Shown piece after piece: positions 45,084 to 53,373 of a DNA stretch of 64,000 bases. How positions within the stretch are numbered: position 1 is the stretch's first letter; each line of letters begins with the position of its first letter. This DNA is from Nostoc sp. NIES-3756. GTDB lineage: Bacteria > Cyanobacteriota > Cyanobacteriia > Cyanobacteriales > Nostocaceae. The translations under genes were made by a program, and so were the position numbers. Location: assembly GCF_001548375.1 (NCBI RefSeq), contig NZ_AP017295.1:4436501-4500500 (forward strand), in the 5' to 3' direction. The notes under the pieces were generated by a model. It searched no databases. It was not told the DNA's origin and saw only the letters and a program-made list of their open reading frames with translations.

Positions 45084-45794
45084 TTACTCAAGAGATCGCT
45101 TTATCCAAGTAAAACGAAATGTACTTCCTGTCCCTGAGACTGGCTTTAAAGTAATTGCACCTCCTTCTGTTTCTACAATCTTTTTGACGATCGCCAATTC
45201 CATACCAGTGTTTTCTTTGCGGTCGTGTGGTTCAAGAGTTAGGAATATCACAAAAATCTTATTGTGATACTCTACAGGAATACCAGTCCTATCGTCTGCT
45301 ACAGTAAACTCGTAGTATTTTCCTAAATCTCGCACAGAAATTTTTACACGGCCATCAGCGCGTGTATGATGGTTAATTGCATTACTAATTAATACTTCCT
45401 CTATTTGGTGACGTTCAGTAATATCTATTAACGTGCCAATATAGCCAATAATTTGATCATGATCATCAATTTCTCCTACTGATTCTGATAGCACCCAAGT
45501 GATTTTACCTTGAGGATTGTGCAAGCGAAATTCTGTTTTAAATGCCTTTTCGTCAGGTAGAATTTTTTGGGCTTGTGCCTCAATAAGTGGTAAATCATCT
45601 GGATGAACAGCGACTCGCCAACCTTGACCCAAAGACTGTTTTAGAGAAAGTCCAGAAATTTCACACCAGCGCTCGTTGACATAAAAACAGTTACCTGATA
45701 GAGGTGTACGAAATATGCCAACAGTAGCCTTTTGAACTAGCGTTGTAAAATGGCGATCGCTTTTAAAAATTGTTTGATTTGTTGCAGTTATCAC
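45084..45794 (-). CDS. PAS-HATPase remnant of a histidine kinase lacking HisKA
   Basis: 236 residues starting at GTG. A PAS/PAC domain (residues about 15-132: VGIFRTPLSGNCFYVNERWCEISGL, ending in GTLIDITER) is joined almost directly to the N box of an HATPase (VLISNAINHH). The HisKA dimerisation and phosphorylation region is missing. The ATPase motifs are worn: G1 reads ADDRTGIP instead of DxGxGIP, and G2 reads NTGMELAIV instead of GxGLGL. It is probably an inactive deletion product, the former partner of the broken response regulator next to it. Confidence 0.7.
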   Translation of the reverse strand: MITATNQTIFKSDRHFTTLVQKATVGIFRTPLSGNCFYVNERWCEISGLSLKQSLGQGWRVAVHPDDLPLIEAQAQKILPDEKAFKTEFRLHNPQGKITWVLSESVGEIDDHDQIIGYIGTLIDITERHQIEEVLISNAINHHTRADGRVKISVRDLGKYYEFTVADDRTGIPVEYHNKIFVIFLTLEPHDRKENTGMELAIVKKIVETEGGAITLKPVSGTGSTFRFTWIKRSLE

Positions 45795-46291
45795 TCATAT
45801 ACCTAAGGAAAACGCCAAATTTCTGACAAATGGGCTTATTTTCAAGAGAAATAGCTCTAAATTCTTCTATAATCTAAGATTATGTAATATACATAACGTT
45901 ACTAACTGTTTTGTATGAAGTCCTGATGCAAAAAATATTTATTAAAAAAATCACTTTTTAAAGATTAATTTTTATAAAAATTAATCTGTGCTAGATTACT
46001 TCTATGCCGTAAGTAATGGATAAATCAAATCAGAATTTTACCTCCTAAGTAAGATTTACGAAACAATCAAAATTGCAAGTTTGTCCCAGTATTTTATATT
46101 TTCCTCTAAAATAGCGATATATCTACAGTTGTATTTTTATCTCTATCTAAACCAAAAAAATATTGATTTATTATTTCTATCGGTGGATGCAGACACAACG
46201 AGATATCATCTATCTTTGGTTTGGGAAAATCATCAAAGAGTCAAAAAATTAGAGTTTGGCAAGAAGCAATTAGAGAAGAGCGAGTGTAAAG
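45795..46291. other. Intergenic region upstream of the NarL-type regulator
   Basis: AT-rich. A 72-codon TTG-start frame overlapping the next gene was judged non-coding. No other feature seen. Confidence 0.5.
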
Positions 46292-47014
46292 ATGAGTGAA
46301 ATAAGCATTATTTTAATTGAAGACCATGATTTGACTAGAATGGGACTAAGAGCTGCTTTGCAGGCAAACACCGGGATCAAGGTAATTGGTGAAGCGGCTA
46401 ATGCTACTCAAGGGCTGAAACTTTTGGAAACAGCGAAGCCAGATGTAGCTGTGGTAGATATTGGCTTACCCGATATGGATGGGATTGAACTCACTCGCAA
46501 GTTTAGACGTTATCAAACAGAGAGTGGGCAAACCCACACCAAAATTCTCATCCTGACAATGGATCATACCGAAGATGCTGTGCTGGCTGCCTTTGCGGCG
46601 GGGGCTGACTCTTACTACATGAAGGAAACCAGCATTAGCAGGCTGACAGAAGCAATTCAAGCCACCTTCGGTGGTAACTCCTGGATTGATCCGGCGATCG
46701 CCAATGTAGTATTACAGAAGATGCGTCAAGGCATCCCTGGCGAAAATCAATCATCCGATAAGCCAAAAACCGTCAAAATTGAAGCCCTACCTTCAGAATA
46801 CGAACAAGTTCTGGAAACCTACCCCCTCACCCAACGGGAGTTAGAAATCCTCGAATTGATTGTTGCAGGTTGCAGTAACGGGCAAATTGCCGAAAAACTC
46901 TACATTACCGTTGGTACAGTCAAAACCCACGTCCGTAATATTCTCAATAAACTCTGCGCTGATGACCGTACCCAAGCTGCTGTGCGTGCTTTGCGTTCTG
47001 GATTAGTAGCCTAG
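46292..47014 (+). CDS. NarL/LuxR-family response regulator
   Basis: 240 residues. The receiver (residues 1-125) has IILIEDHDLTRMGLRAAL, phosphoacceptor Asp in VAVVDIGLPDMDGIEL, Thr-type switch in LTMD and Lys in YYMKETS. After a linker, the LuxR-type HTH at about 170-235 has LTQRELEILELIVAGCSNGQ and TVGTVKTHVRNILNKL. It is a DNA-binding regulator. It stands divergent from the kinase cluster, one of whose members could be its partner; that is an inference. Confidence 0.88.
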   Translation: MSEISIILIEDHDLTRMGLRAALQANTGIKVIGEAANATQGLKLLETAKPDVAVVDIGLPDMDGIELTRKFRRYQTESGQTHTKILILTMDHTEDAVLAAFAAGADSYYMKETSISRLTEAIQATFGGNSWIDPAIANVVLQKMRQGIPGENQSSDKPKTVKIEALPSEYEQVLETYPLTQRELEILELIVAGCSNGQIAEKLYITVGTVKTHVRNILNKLCADDRTQAAVRALRSGLVA

Positions 47015-47109
47015 TATCAATTCAAAATTCACTCATAGCCTACGGCTAGGCTAACGTCTACGAAATTTTGCAGAATTGATATACCCAAGACCTTCAATTG
47101 AGTGAAGAA

Positions 47110-47134
47110 CCCCGATTTCTTCAAGAAACCGGGG
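47110..47134. repeat. Dispersed hairpin repeat
   Basis: CCCCGATTTCTT and AAGAAACCGGGG form a nearly perfect stem with a one-base centre. It is a repeat common between genes in this group of genomes, and could serve as a weak terminator after the regulator gene. Confidence 0.6.
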
Positions 47135-47247
47135 ATTTGGGTTTGTGGTAAAGAAAAACTATAAATTTCTATATATCAGGCTGTAAGTATCTTATCCTTG
47201 TAATCACGGTTGTATGGGGTTGCAGGGAAAACTAGATTACTAGACTT

Positions 47248-47616
47248 ATGGCTATAGATTTACGCGAATTTTTTAAAGCAACAGATCCTAGCCGGACTCT
47301 GTTTATTAAGAATAGTTTAGGTAGTAAGTTTTATATTGATTTTTCTTCGGTGCGCGGTGGGGATATTATCCCAACACTCAAGAAAAGAATTACCTTTTTT
47401 CAGCCGGATGAACCTACCTGCACCCTATTTACTGGATATATCGGCTGTGGGAAATCTACGGAACTAATTAGACTACAAGCAGAATTAGAAAGCTTAGGTT
47501 TTCATGATGACTTAGAAATCACCGATGTAGGTATTGCTGATGTGCAATTAGCTTGGGCTATTGAAAATAGTGTGGGACAAAATCTCAGGTATGAGGGAAA
47601 TTTCTTGAGTGGGTGA
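47248..47616 (+). pseudogene. P-loop ATPase fragment
   Basis: 122 residues. The start MAIDLREFFKATDPSRTL, YIDFSSVRGGDII and Walker A GYIGCGKST are typical of the N-terminus of a cyanobacterial AAA-like ATPase that normally runs to several hundred residues. After the Walker A helix only scraps remain and the frame ends in the start of the next gene. No Walker B. It is read as a truncated gene, the rest probably deleted. Confidence 0.65.
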
Positions 47617-48335
47617 TTAGAGTGTCTAACCTAAAAGCGATCGCATACTCCCGCGTCATTCACCTAAGTCATATAATTGACCTAGATATTCCCCAATGGC
47701 CCGGTGATCCGACTGTCGAATTTACCTGCGTCGCCCAACTACCTGATGATGGCTATTACCTGCGTCGCTTCTCAATGGGAGAACATAGCGCCACTCATAT
47801 CAACGCTCCCAATAGTTTTTATCAATCTGGTATAGGAATTGACCAATACCCGGCTCAGTCGTTAGTTGTCCCGGCTGTAGTCATAGATATCCAAGCAGCC
47901 GCAGCCGTCAACGCTGATTATACACTCACCGTTGATGATATCCTCGCTTGGGAAGCCCAACACGGTGAAATTCCCAATGGTCATGTAGTATTACTGCATA
48001 CGGGTTGGCAGAATAAATGGTCTGATAAAAACGCTTTTCTCAACCAAAATGCTCAAGGAATCATGCACTTTCCCGGTTTTGGTAGTGAGGCAACACAGTT
48101 TTTACTAAATGAACGGCAAATTGCAGGTGTAGGCATAGATACCCACGGTGTAGACTCTGGACAAGATACCAACTTCACCACCAACCGCCTTGTATTGGCA
48201 CAACAAGGCATTGTGTTAGAAAACTTGACAAACTTAGATCAACTACCAGCAAAAGGTAGTAATTTAGCAATTTCCATCCTCCGACTACGCGGTGGCTCAG
48301 GTTCGCCAGTGGGAGTTTTAGCATTAGTACCTTAA
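47613..48335 (+). CDS. Cyclase-family protein (kynurenine formamidase-like)
   Basis: 240 residues, starting at GTG 47613 (alternative GTG nine bases on). The core SHIIDLDIPQWPGDP start, GEHSATHINAPNSF and VGIDTHGVDSGQD match the cyclase/KynB family, metal-dependent amide hydrolases. The usual metal motif HxGTHxDxP reads HSATHINAP here, with Asp replaced by Asn, so the metal site is altered. It overlaps the ATPase fragment by four bases. The aldehyde dehydrogenase gene follows after a repeat. Confidence 0.78.
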   Translation: MIRVSNLKAIAYSRVIHLSHIIDLDIPQWPGDPTVEFTCVAQLPDDGYYLRRFSMGEHSATHINAPNSFYQSGIGIDQYPAQSLVVPAVVIDIQAAAAVNADYTLTVDDILAWEAQHGEIPNGHVVLLHTGWQNKWSDKNAFLNQNAQGIMHFPGFGSEATQFLLNERQIAGVGIDTHGVDSGQDTNFTTNRLVLAQQGIVLENLTNLDQLPAKGSNLAISILRLRGGSGSPVGVLALVP

Positions 48336-48502
48336 ATTAGTAGTGACAGTTGACAGTTCGTAGTAAGGGCTTTAGCCCTTTTTTGAGAACTAAAGTTCTC
48401 TCTTTGAGACGCTCTTGCTAGCTTGCTTTGCTACGCAACGCTAACGCGAACCCCGCAGAGGTACACTACGAGCCTTTAATTATTTAACCTGTTTTACTTA
48501 AT

Positions 48503-49999
48503 ATGAAAACTCCTTTAAACTGCCAAAATTACATCAACGGTGAATGGATAAACGCCGCCGCCGAAACTGTCCTCAACAGCCATAACCCGGCTGACAAGAG
48601 CGAAGTTGTTGCTACCTTCCCCCGTTCCCAAGCTGACGATATAGATAGGGCTGTAGCCGCAGCCCGTCAAGCTTATAGTAGTTGGCGCAAAGTTCCAGCC
48701 CCAGCTAGAGCCGAGTACATCTTCCGTGTCGGTGAATTATTACTCCAGCATAAGGAAGAACTCGCCCAATTAATCAGCCGGGAAATGGGTAAACCCCTTA
48801 CTGAAGCCAGGGGTGATGTGCAAGAAGGTATTGACTGTGCTTTTTATACCGCAGGTGAAGGGCGGCGACTGTTTGGGCAAACCACACCCTCGGAAATGCC
48901 CAACAAATTCGCCATGACTGTGCGAATGCCCATCGGAGTCTGTGCTTTAATTACTCCCTGGAACTTCCCCGTAGCTATTCCTTGCTGGAAAGCCATGCCA
49001 GCTTTAGTTTGCGGTAATACAGTTATCCTCAAACCTGCCGAAGATACCCCCGGCTGTGCAACTAAATTAATTGAGATTTTTGCCGCCGCAGGTTTACCAC
49101 CGGGAGTAGTTAACCTAGTGCATGGAGTCGGGGAAGAAGCAGGAAAGGCTTTAGTCGAACATCCGGGTATTGATTTAATCTCATTTACAGGTTCTTCAGA
49201 AACTGGCGCTTATGTCGGCGCGACTTGTGGACGCACCCACAAGCGCGTCTGTCTGGAGATGGGTGGAAAAAATGCCCAAGTGGTGATGGAAGATGCAGAC
49301 TTAGAACTTGCCCTAGATGGCGCACTTTGGGGAGCCTTCGGCACAACTGGGCAAAGGTGTACAGCCACCAGTCGCCTAATTTTGCATCGTGACATCAAAG
49401 AAAAATTTACAACCATGCTCCTAGAACGTACCCGCCAATTACGCCTGGGTGCTGGTACAGAACCTAACACAGATATCGGCCCGATAATTAATAATCGTCA
49501 GTTGCACCGGGTGCGGGAATATATGAATATTGCCCGTGAGGAAGGAGCCAAGATTTTAATTGGTGGGGAAATTGCCACAGATGGACAATTAGCACAAGGT
49601 TACTTCTTTGAGCCAACGATTTTAGATAACGTCACACCCGATATGCGAGTTGCCCGTGAGGAGATATTCGGGCCAGTAGTGGCATTGATTGAGGTTAACA
49701 CCTTTGAAGAAGCGATCGCCATCCTCAACGATACCAAATACGGTCTTTCCTCCTCAATTTACACCCGCGATATCAACCGCGCCTTCACCGCCATGCGCGA
49801 CATCGAAGCCGGCATCACATACATCAACGGCCCCACCATTGGCGCGGAAGTACATCTACCCTTTGGTGGTGTCAAACAAACAGGTAACGGACACCGCGAA
49901 GCCGGAACCACAGCCTTAGATGTCTTTACAGAATGGAAAAGCGTTTATGTAGACTTTTCTGGCAGTTTACAACGCGCCCAAATTGATAATCGCAGTTAG
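48503..49999 (+). CDS. NAD(P)-dependent aldehyde dehydrogenase
   Basis: 498 residues, full length. The catalytic cysteine is in [13 protein letters not shown], the general-base glutamate in CLEMGGKN, and the coenzyme region shows [12 protein letters not shown] and FTGSSETG. It resembles semialdehyde dehydrogenases (2,5-dioxovalerate, succinate or similar semialdehydes); the substrate is not certain. It lies 167 bp after the cyclase gene, on the same strand, so they may act in one catabolic route. Confidence 0.88.
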   Translation: MKTPLNCQNYINGEWINAAAETVLNSHNPADKSEVVATFPRSQADDIDRAVAAARQAYSSWRKVPAPARAEYIFRVGELLLQHKEELAQLISREMGKPLTEARGDVQEGIDCAFYTAGEGRRLFGQTTPSEMPNKFAMTVRMPIGVCALITPWNFPVAIPCWKAMPALVCGNTVILKPAEDTPGCATKLIEIFAAAGLPPGVVNLVHGVGEEAGKALVEHPGIDLISFTGSSETGAYVGATCGRTHKRVCLEMGGKNAQVVMEDADLELALDGALWGAFGTTGQRCTATSRLILHRDIKEKFTTMLLERTRQLRLGAGTEPNTDIGPIINNRQLHRVREYMNIAREEGAKILIGGEIATDGQLAQGYFFEPTILDNVTPDMRVAREEIFGPVVALIEVNTFEEAIAILNDTKYGLSSSIYTRDINRAFTAMRDIEAGITYINGPTIGAEVHLPFGGVKQTGNGHREAGTTALDVFTEWKSVYVDFSGSLQRAQIDNRS

Positions 50000-50540
50000 G
50001 AGAGTGGGGGAAGAAACCCACCCCTAACCCCTCCCAAGAGGGGAATAGGAAGCAGAGCAGAAAAACTAATGACTATTGGACTAATGACTAATGACTAATA
50101 AAAAAAAGTGGGAGAAAGCATACCAAGCGCTTTCATCTCCCACTTTGACATTTGCTACTGTAGCGTTCAGGAATATCTAGAGGCGTTACCTCTTATTTGG
50201 GGGGGCTGGTGTGCAGGTTAACGACAACGCCTATACAAATTGATGATTCCTAATGCAGCAAATATCACATTTTTTGAATTTTGAATTATTAATTATTATT
50301 AGTAGCCCCTGATAACAACACCTTGGAAGTCATTTATCTTTGATAAAGATAACTTAGCCATACTTATTTGAGTTGCCATTTTGGCAGTTTTCTAAATATT
50401 AGTCATTAGTTCTTATCGCTTCATCTCTCCCGTCTCCTGTTCCCCTCTTGGGAGGGGCTAGGGGTGGGTTACTCCCGGTTGGCGAGCGCAGTCGTTAGCG
50501 CAGCGTCCCGGAGGGAAAGAGAACCACATCTCCCCAACCC
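50000..50540. other. Repeat-rich intergenic region
   Basis: It contains a gene-end repeat (ACCCACCCCTAACCCCTCCC and, near 50450, its near-reverse form), heptamer-type units (about 50068-50100) and the hairpin at 50105-50146. No gene seen. Confidence 0.55.
50105..50146 (-). terminator. Long hairpin, likely minus-strand terminator
   Basis: Perfect arms AAAGTGGGAGA and TCTCCCACTTT, extended inside by GAAAGC/GCTTTC with one bulge. Read on the minus strand it is followed by a T run, so it could end the copper ATPase operon about 400 bp away. Confidence 0.6.
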
Positions 50541-50759
50541 CTAAGACTTACGTTTGCTCAAAAGAAACCACCATATCTCTAAACAAACTAATGTCAAACC
50601 TCCAGCCGTAACCGCAGCTTTTATGGTTAGTGGTTGTTCCATAGGATGGAACTGAGTTGTTGACGAGTCATGGTTGACATTGGCAATGGCTGCATTCGTA
50701 CTTAAACCAAACATTAATCCCCAAACTATACTGCCGAGAATTATTTTTCTGCTGAACAT
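50541..50759 (-). CDS. Small membrane protein downstream of the copper ATPase
   Basis: 72 residues from the ATG at 50759; TAGGAGTG just before it overlaps the ATPase stop codon, so translation is probably coupled. A signal-type segment (residues 6-26, ending in NAAIA) is followed by a short linker with FHPMEQP and one membrane helix (AVTAGGLTLVCLEIWWFLL) and a basic end. The helix resembles the membrane part of cyanobacterial cupredoxin-like proteins, but no copper domain follows. A copper-related role is inferred from context only. Confidence 0.6.
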   Translation of the reverse strand: MFSRKIILGSIVWGLMFGLSTNAAIANVNHDSSTTQFHPMEQPLTIKAAVTAGGLTLVCLEIWWFLLSKRKS

Positions 50760-50773
50760 TTTGGGATGCACTC

Positions 50774-53110
50774 CTAAACAATTGTTTTTGCTTGAAATTT
50801 ACGTAGGCGTAGAGCGTTAGTGACGACAGAAACTGAACTAAATGCCATTGCCGCGCCGGCGATAATAGGATTAAGTAACCAACCAAAGATAGGAAAGAGA
50901 ACTCCGGCGGCGATGGGAATACCTGCAACGTTGTAAATGAAGGCAAAGAATAGGTTTTGACGAATATTATTCATGGTGGCGCGACTGAGTTGAATAGCTG
51001 TCACAATACCTTGCAAATCACCAGATATTAAGGTAATGTCACTAGCAGCGATCGCAACATCTGTACCAGTTCCAATAGCAAACCCCACATCAGCCTGTGC
51101 CAAAGCTGGAGCGTCATTAATTCCATCACCAACCATAGCTACTAGGGAGTGGGTAGAGATGGGGGAGTCAGGGGAGTGGGGGGAGAAAAAGTTTAACTTC
51201 TCCCTCATCCCCCTCATCCCCCTCATCTCCCCTTGCAACTGCCTAACCACCTCCGCCTTCTGCTCTGGGCGGACTTCTGCTAAGACGCGCTCGATACCAG
51301 CTTCACGGGCGATGGTTTCGGCGGTGCGGCGGTTATCGCCTGTAAGCATGACGACTTCTAAACCTAGTTTTTGTAAGGCTTTGACGGCTTGTGAGGAAGT
51401 TGGTTTTATAGCATCGGCAATACCTATTAAGCCTTGAATTTCTCTGTCAACTGCCAACCAAACGGCTGTTTTACCTAGATATTCTAAGCGCTCTTTCTCT
51501 TGTTCTAGTATTGTGGTGTCAATTCCTAATTCCATCATCCAGCGTTGTGTGCCGATTTGTACTAGATGGTTGTCAACTATTCCCTGTACGCCACTACCGG
51601 GAATTGCGGCAAAATTTTGGCTATCTCCTAATTTGACTTCTTGAGATTGAGCATATCTCACAACCGCCTCCGCTAAGGGGTGTTCTGAATTGCGTTCCAC
51701 AGATGCGGCTAGTTTTATTAGATTGATTTCATTACTGTTGGCTGTGCCGTTCACTGTGAGAAAATCGGTGACTGTAGGCTTACCTTCGGTGATTGTGCCT
51801 GTTTTGTCTAGGACGATGGTTTGAATTTTGTGTGCTAGTTCTAGGCTTTCGGCTCCTTTAATCAAAATCCCGTTTTCTGCACCTTTACCTGTTCCTACCA
51901 TTACAGATGTTGGTGTGGCTAAACCTAAAGCACAAGGGCAAGCAATAATTAATACTTCTATCGTCGTGATTAATGCCAGGGTGACGTTACCCATGATATT
52001 GAACCAGATAATGAAAGTCAAAATTGCGATCGCAATCACTACAGGCACAAACCACCCTGTAATTTGGTCTGCTAATCTCTGTATAGGTGCTTTTGAACCT
52101 TGAGCTTGCTGCACTAATTGCACAATCTGCGCCAGTACGGTATCCTTACCTACCCGTGTCGCTTGGAATGTGAAGCTGCCAGTTTTGTTAATAGTTGCAC
52201 CAATTACCTCATCTCCTGGCTGCTTTTTGGTAGGGACACTTTCCCCTGTCACCATCGCCTCATCAATGGTAGATGTGCCGCTAATAATCTCCCCATCGAC
52301 AGGTATCTTTTCCCCAGGACGTACCAACACAACATCGCCAATTTGCACTTCTGCAATGGGTACATCTACTTCTTTCCCTTGACGAATTAACCGTGCAGTT
52401 TTTGCTTGCAAACCAATAAGCTTACGGATAGCATCTGAGGTTTGTCCTTTGGCGCGGCTTTCAAATAATCGCCCAAGTAAAATTAAGGTAATAACAATCG
52501 CCGCAGTTTCATAATACACATCTGGACTCAAACCCTGACTGATGAAAAAGTCGGGAAATATTGTCACAAATAGGGAATAGAAATATGCTGCACTTGTACC
52601 TAAAGCAATCAAAGTATCCATTGTGGCGGTATGGCGTTTGAATGCTTTCCAACTATTGGTATAGAAGGAGTAACCACACCAAAATTGTATAGGAGTAGTT
52701 AATAATAATTGCCACCAAGGATGATGTAACCATGCAGGAATAAAGGGCAATTGTAACCCAGTCATCATCGGTAATGAACCGATGAATAGCACAATGCTAA
52801 TAATGCCACCTACCGCTACCTTTCGCCGCAAATCATGCGACTCTTGCAGACGATACCTTTTCTCAGCATCGTCTTCGCCTAGCATCAAATTCTGTTTTTG
52901 GAGGGGAATTGCAGAATAACCGGCTGCACTGACTGCATCTTGAATTACTTGTAAATTAGTGGTGCGGGAATCATACTTAATTGTTGCTTGTTCTGCGCCA
53001 AAGTTGACGTTACATTCCTGCACACCAGAAACAGAACGAATGGCATCCTCAACGTTTTTGGCGCAGGAAGCACAACTCATACCACGCAATTTTAAGGTGG
53101 TGTTATCCAT
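50774..53110 (-). CDS. copA: Copper-transporting P1B-type ATPase
   Basis: 778 residues. An HMA domain carries the GMSCASC metal motif (Cys13, Cys16). Eight membrane helices follow with the CPC metal site in [13 protein letters not shown], a TGES-type actuator (VTGESVP), the phosphorylated [11 protein letters not shown], the SEHPLAEA motif and [18 protein letters not shown]. It moves Cu(I) across a membrane; cyanobacteria have CtaA and PacS paralogues for import and thylakoid delivery, and this one is not assigned. A repeat-encoded insertion (residues about 624-653) lies just before [16 protein letters not shown]. Confidence 0.9.
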   Translation of the reverse strand: MDNTTLKLRGMSCASCAKNVEDAIRSVSGVQECNVNFGAEQATIKYDSRTTNLQVIQDAVSAAGYSAIPLQKQNLMLGEDDAEKRYRLQESHDLRRKVAVGGIISIVLFIGSLPMMTGLQLPFIPAWLHHPWWQLLLTTPIQFWCGYSFYTNSWKAFKRHTATMDTLIALGTSAAYFYSLFVTIFPDFFISQGLSPDVYYETAAIVITLILLGRLFESRAKGQTSDAIRKLIGLQAKTARLIRQGKEVDVPIAEVQIGDVVLVRPGEKIPVDGEIISGTSTIDEAMVTGESVPTKKQPGDEVIGATINKTGSFTFQATRVGKDTVLAQIVQLVQQAQGSKAPIQRLADQITGWFVPVVIAIAILTFIIWFNIMGNVTLALITTIEVLIIACPCALGLATPTSVMVGTGKGAENGILIKGAESLELAHKIQTIVLDKTGTITEGKPTVTDFLTVNGTANSNEINLIKLAASVERNSEHPLAEAVVRYAQSQEVKLGDSQNFAAIPGSGVQGIVDNHLVQIGTQRWMMELGIDTTILEQEKERLEYLGKTAVWLAVDREIQGLIGIADAIKPTSSQAVKALQKLGLEVVMLTGDNRRTAETIAREAGIERVLAEVRPEQKAEVVRQLQGEMRGMRGMREKLNFFSPHSPDSPISTHSLVAMVGDGINDAPALAQADVGFAIGTGTDVAIAASDITLISGDLQGIVTAIQLSRATMNNIRQNLFFAFIYNVAGIPIAAGVLFPIFGWLLNPIIAGAAMAFSSVSVVTNALRLRKFQAKTIV
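51149..51237. repeat. Purine/pyrimidine hairpin repeat inside the copper ATPase gene
   Basis: Same layout and orientation as the intergenic copy at 35425-35525: purine arm GGGGGAGT, A-rich loop, TAACTTCTCC, then CTCATCCCC units. It is read in frame on the minus strand as an MRGMRGM stretch, then [12 protein letters not shown]. Confidence 0.75.
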
Positions 53111-53206
53111 TTGAGTCCTCCAACTACCAACAGGTACTAACGACTGTTTTTATCTTGAATGCTCCAGTGAACTGGAGAGTCAAGAGGGACGCAGGATTTT
53201 TTTTTA

Positions 53207-53262
53207 ATTCGTAATTCGTAATGGGCTACGCCCCGCTACGCTAACGTAATTCGTAATTAAGA
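53207..53262. repeat. Dispersed repeat, inverted copy of the one at 1.8 kb
   Basis: TTCGTAATGGGCTACGCCCC, then GCTACGCTAACGTAATTCG: the reverse complement of the sequence at about 1783-1840, flanked by ATTCGTA heptamer units. Confidence 0.8.
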
Positions 53263-53304
53263 GATTCGTTTCAGCTTTTGCCTATCTTATGCAAAACATA
53301 AAAA

Positions 53305-53341
53305 TAGCTAAAAAGTCCGTTCATCCAGGACTTTTTAGCTA
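53305..53341 (-). terminator. Terminator of the M16 peptidase gene
   Basis: Perfect 14-bp arms TAGCTAAAAAGTCC and GGACTTTTTAGCTA with a nine-base loop, followed on the minus strand by TTTT. It lies 33 bp after the peptidase stop. Confidence 0.8.
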
Positions 53342-53373
53342 AAGTTAAGAAAACCTGAGAAAATTAGGTTTTC

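Noticed and set aside
46081..46299. 72-codon frame upstream of the NarL-type regulator
   Set aside because: TTG start, no RBS, composition of random AT-rich sequence, and overlap with the start of a well-supported gene.
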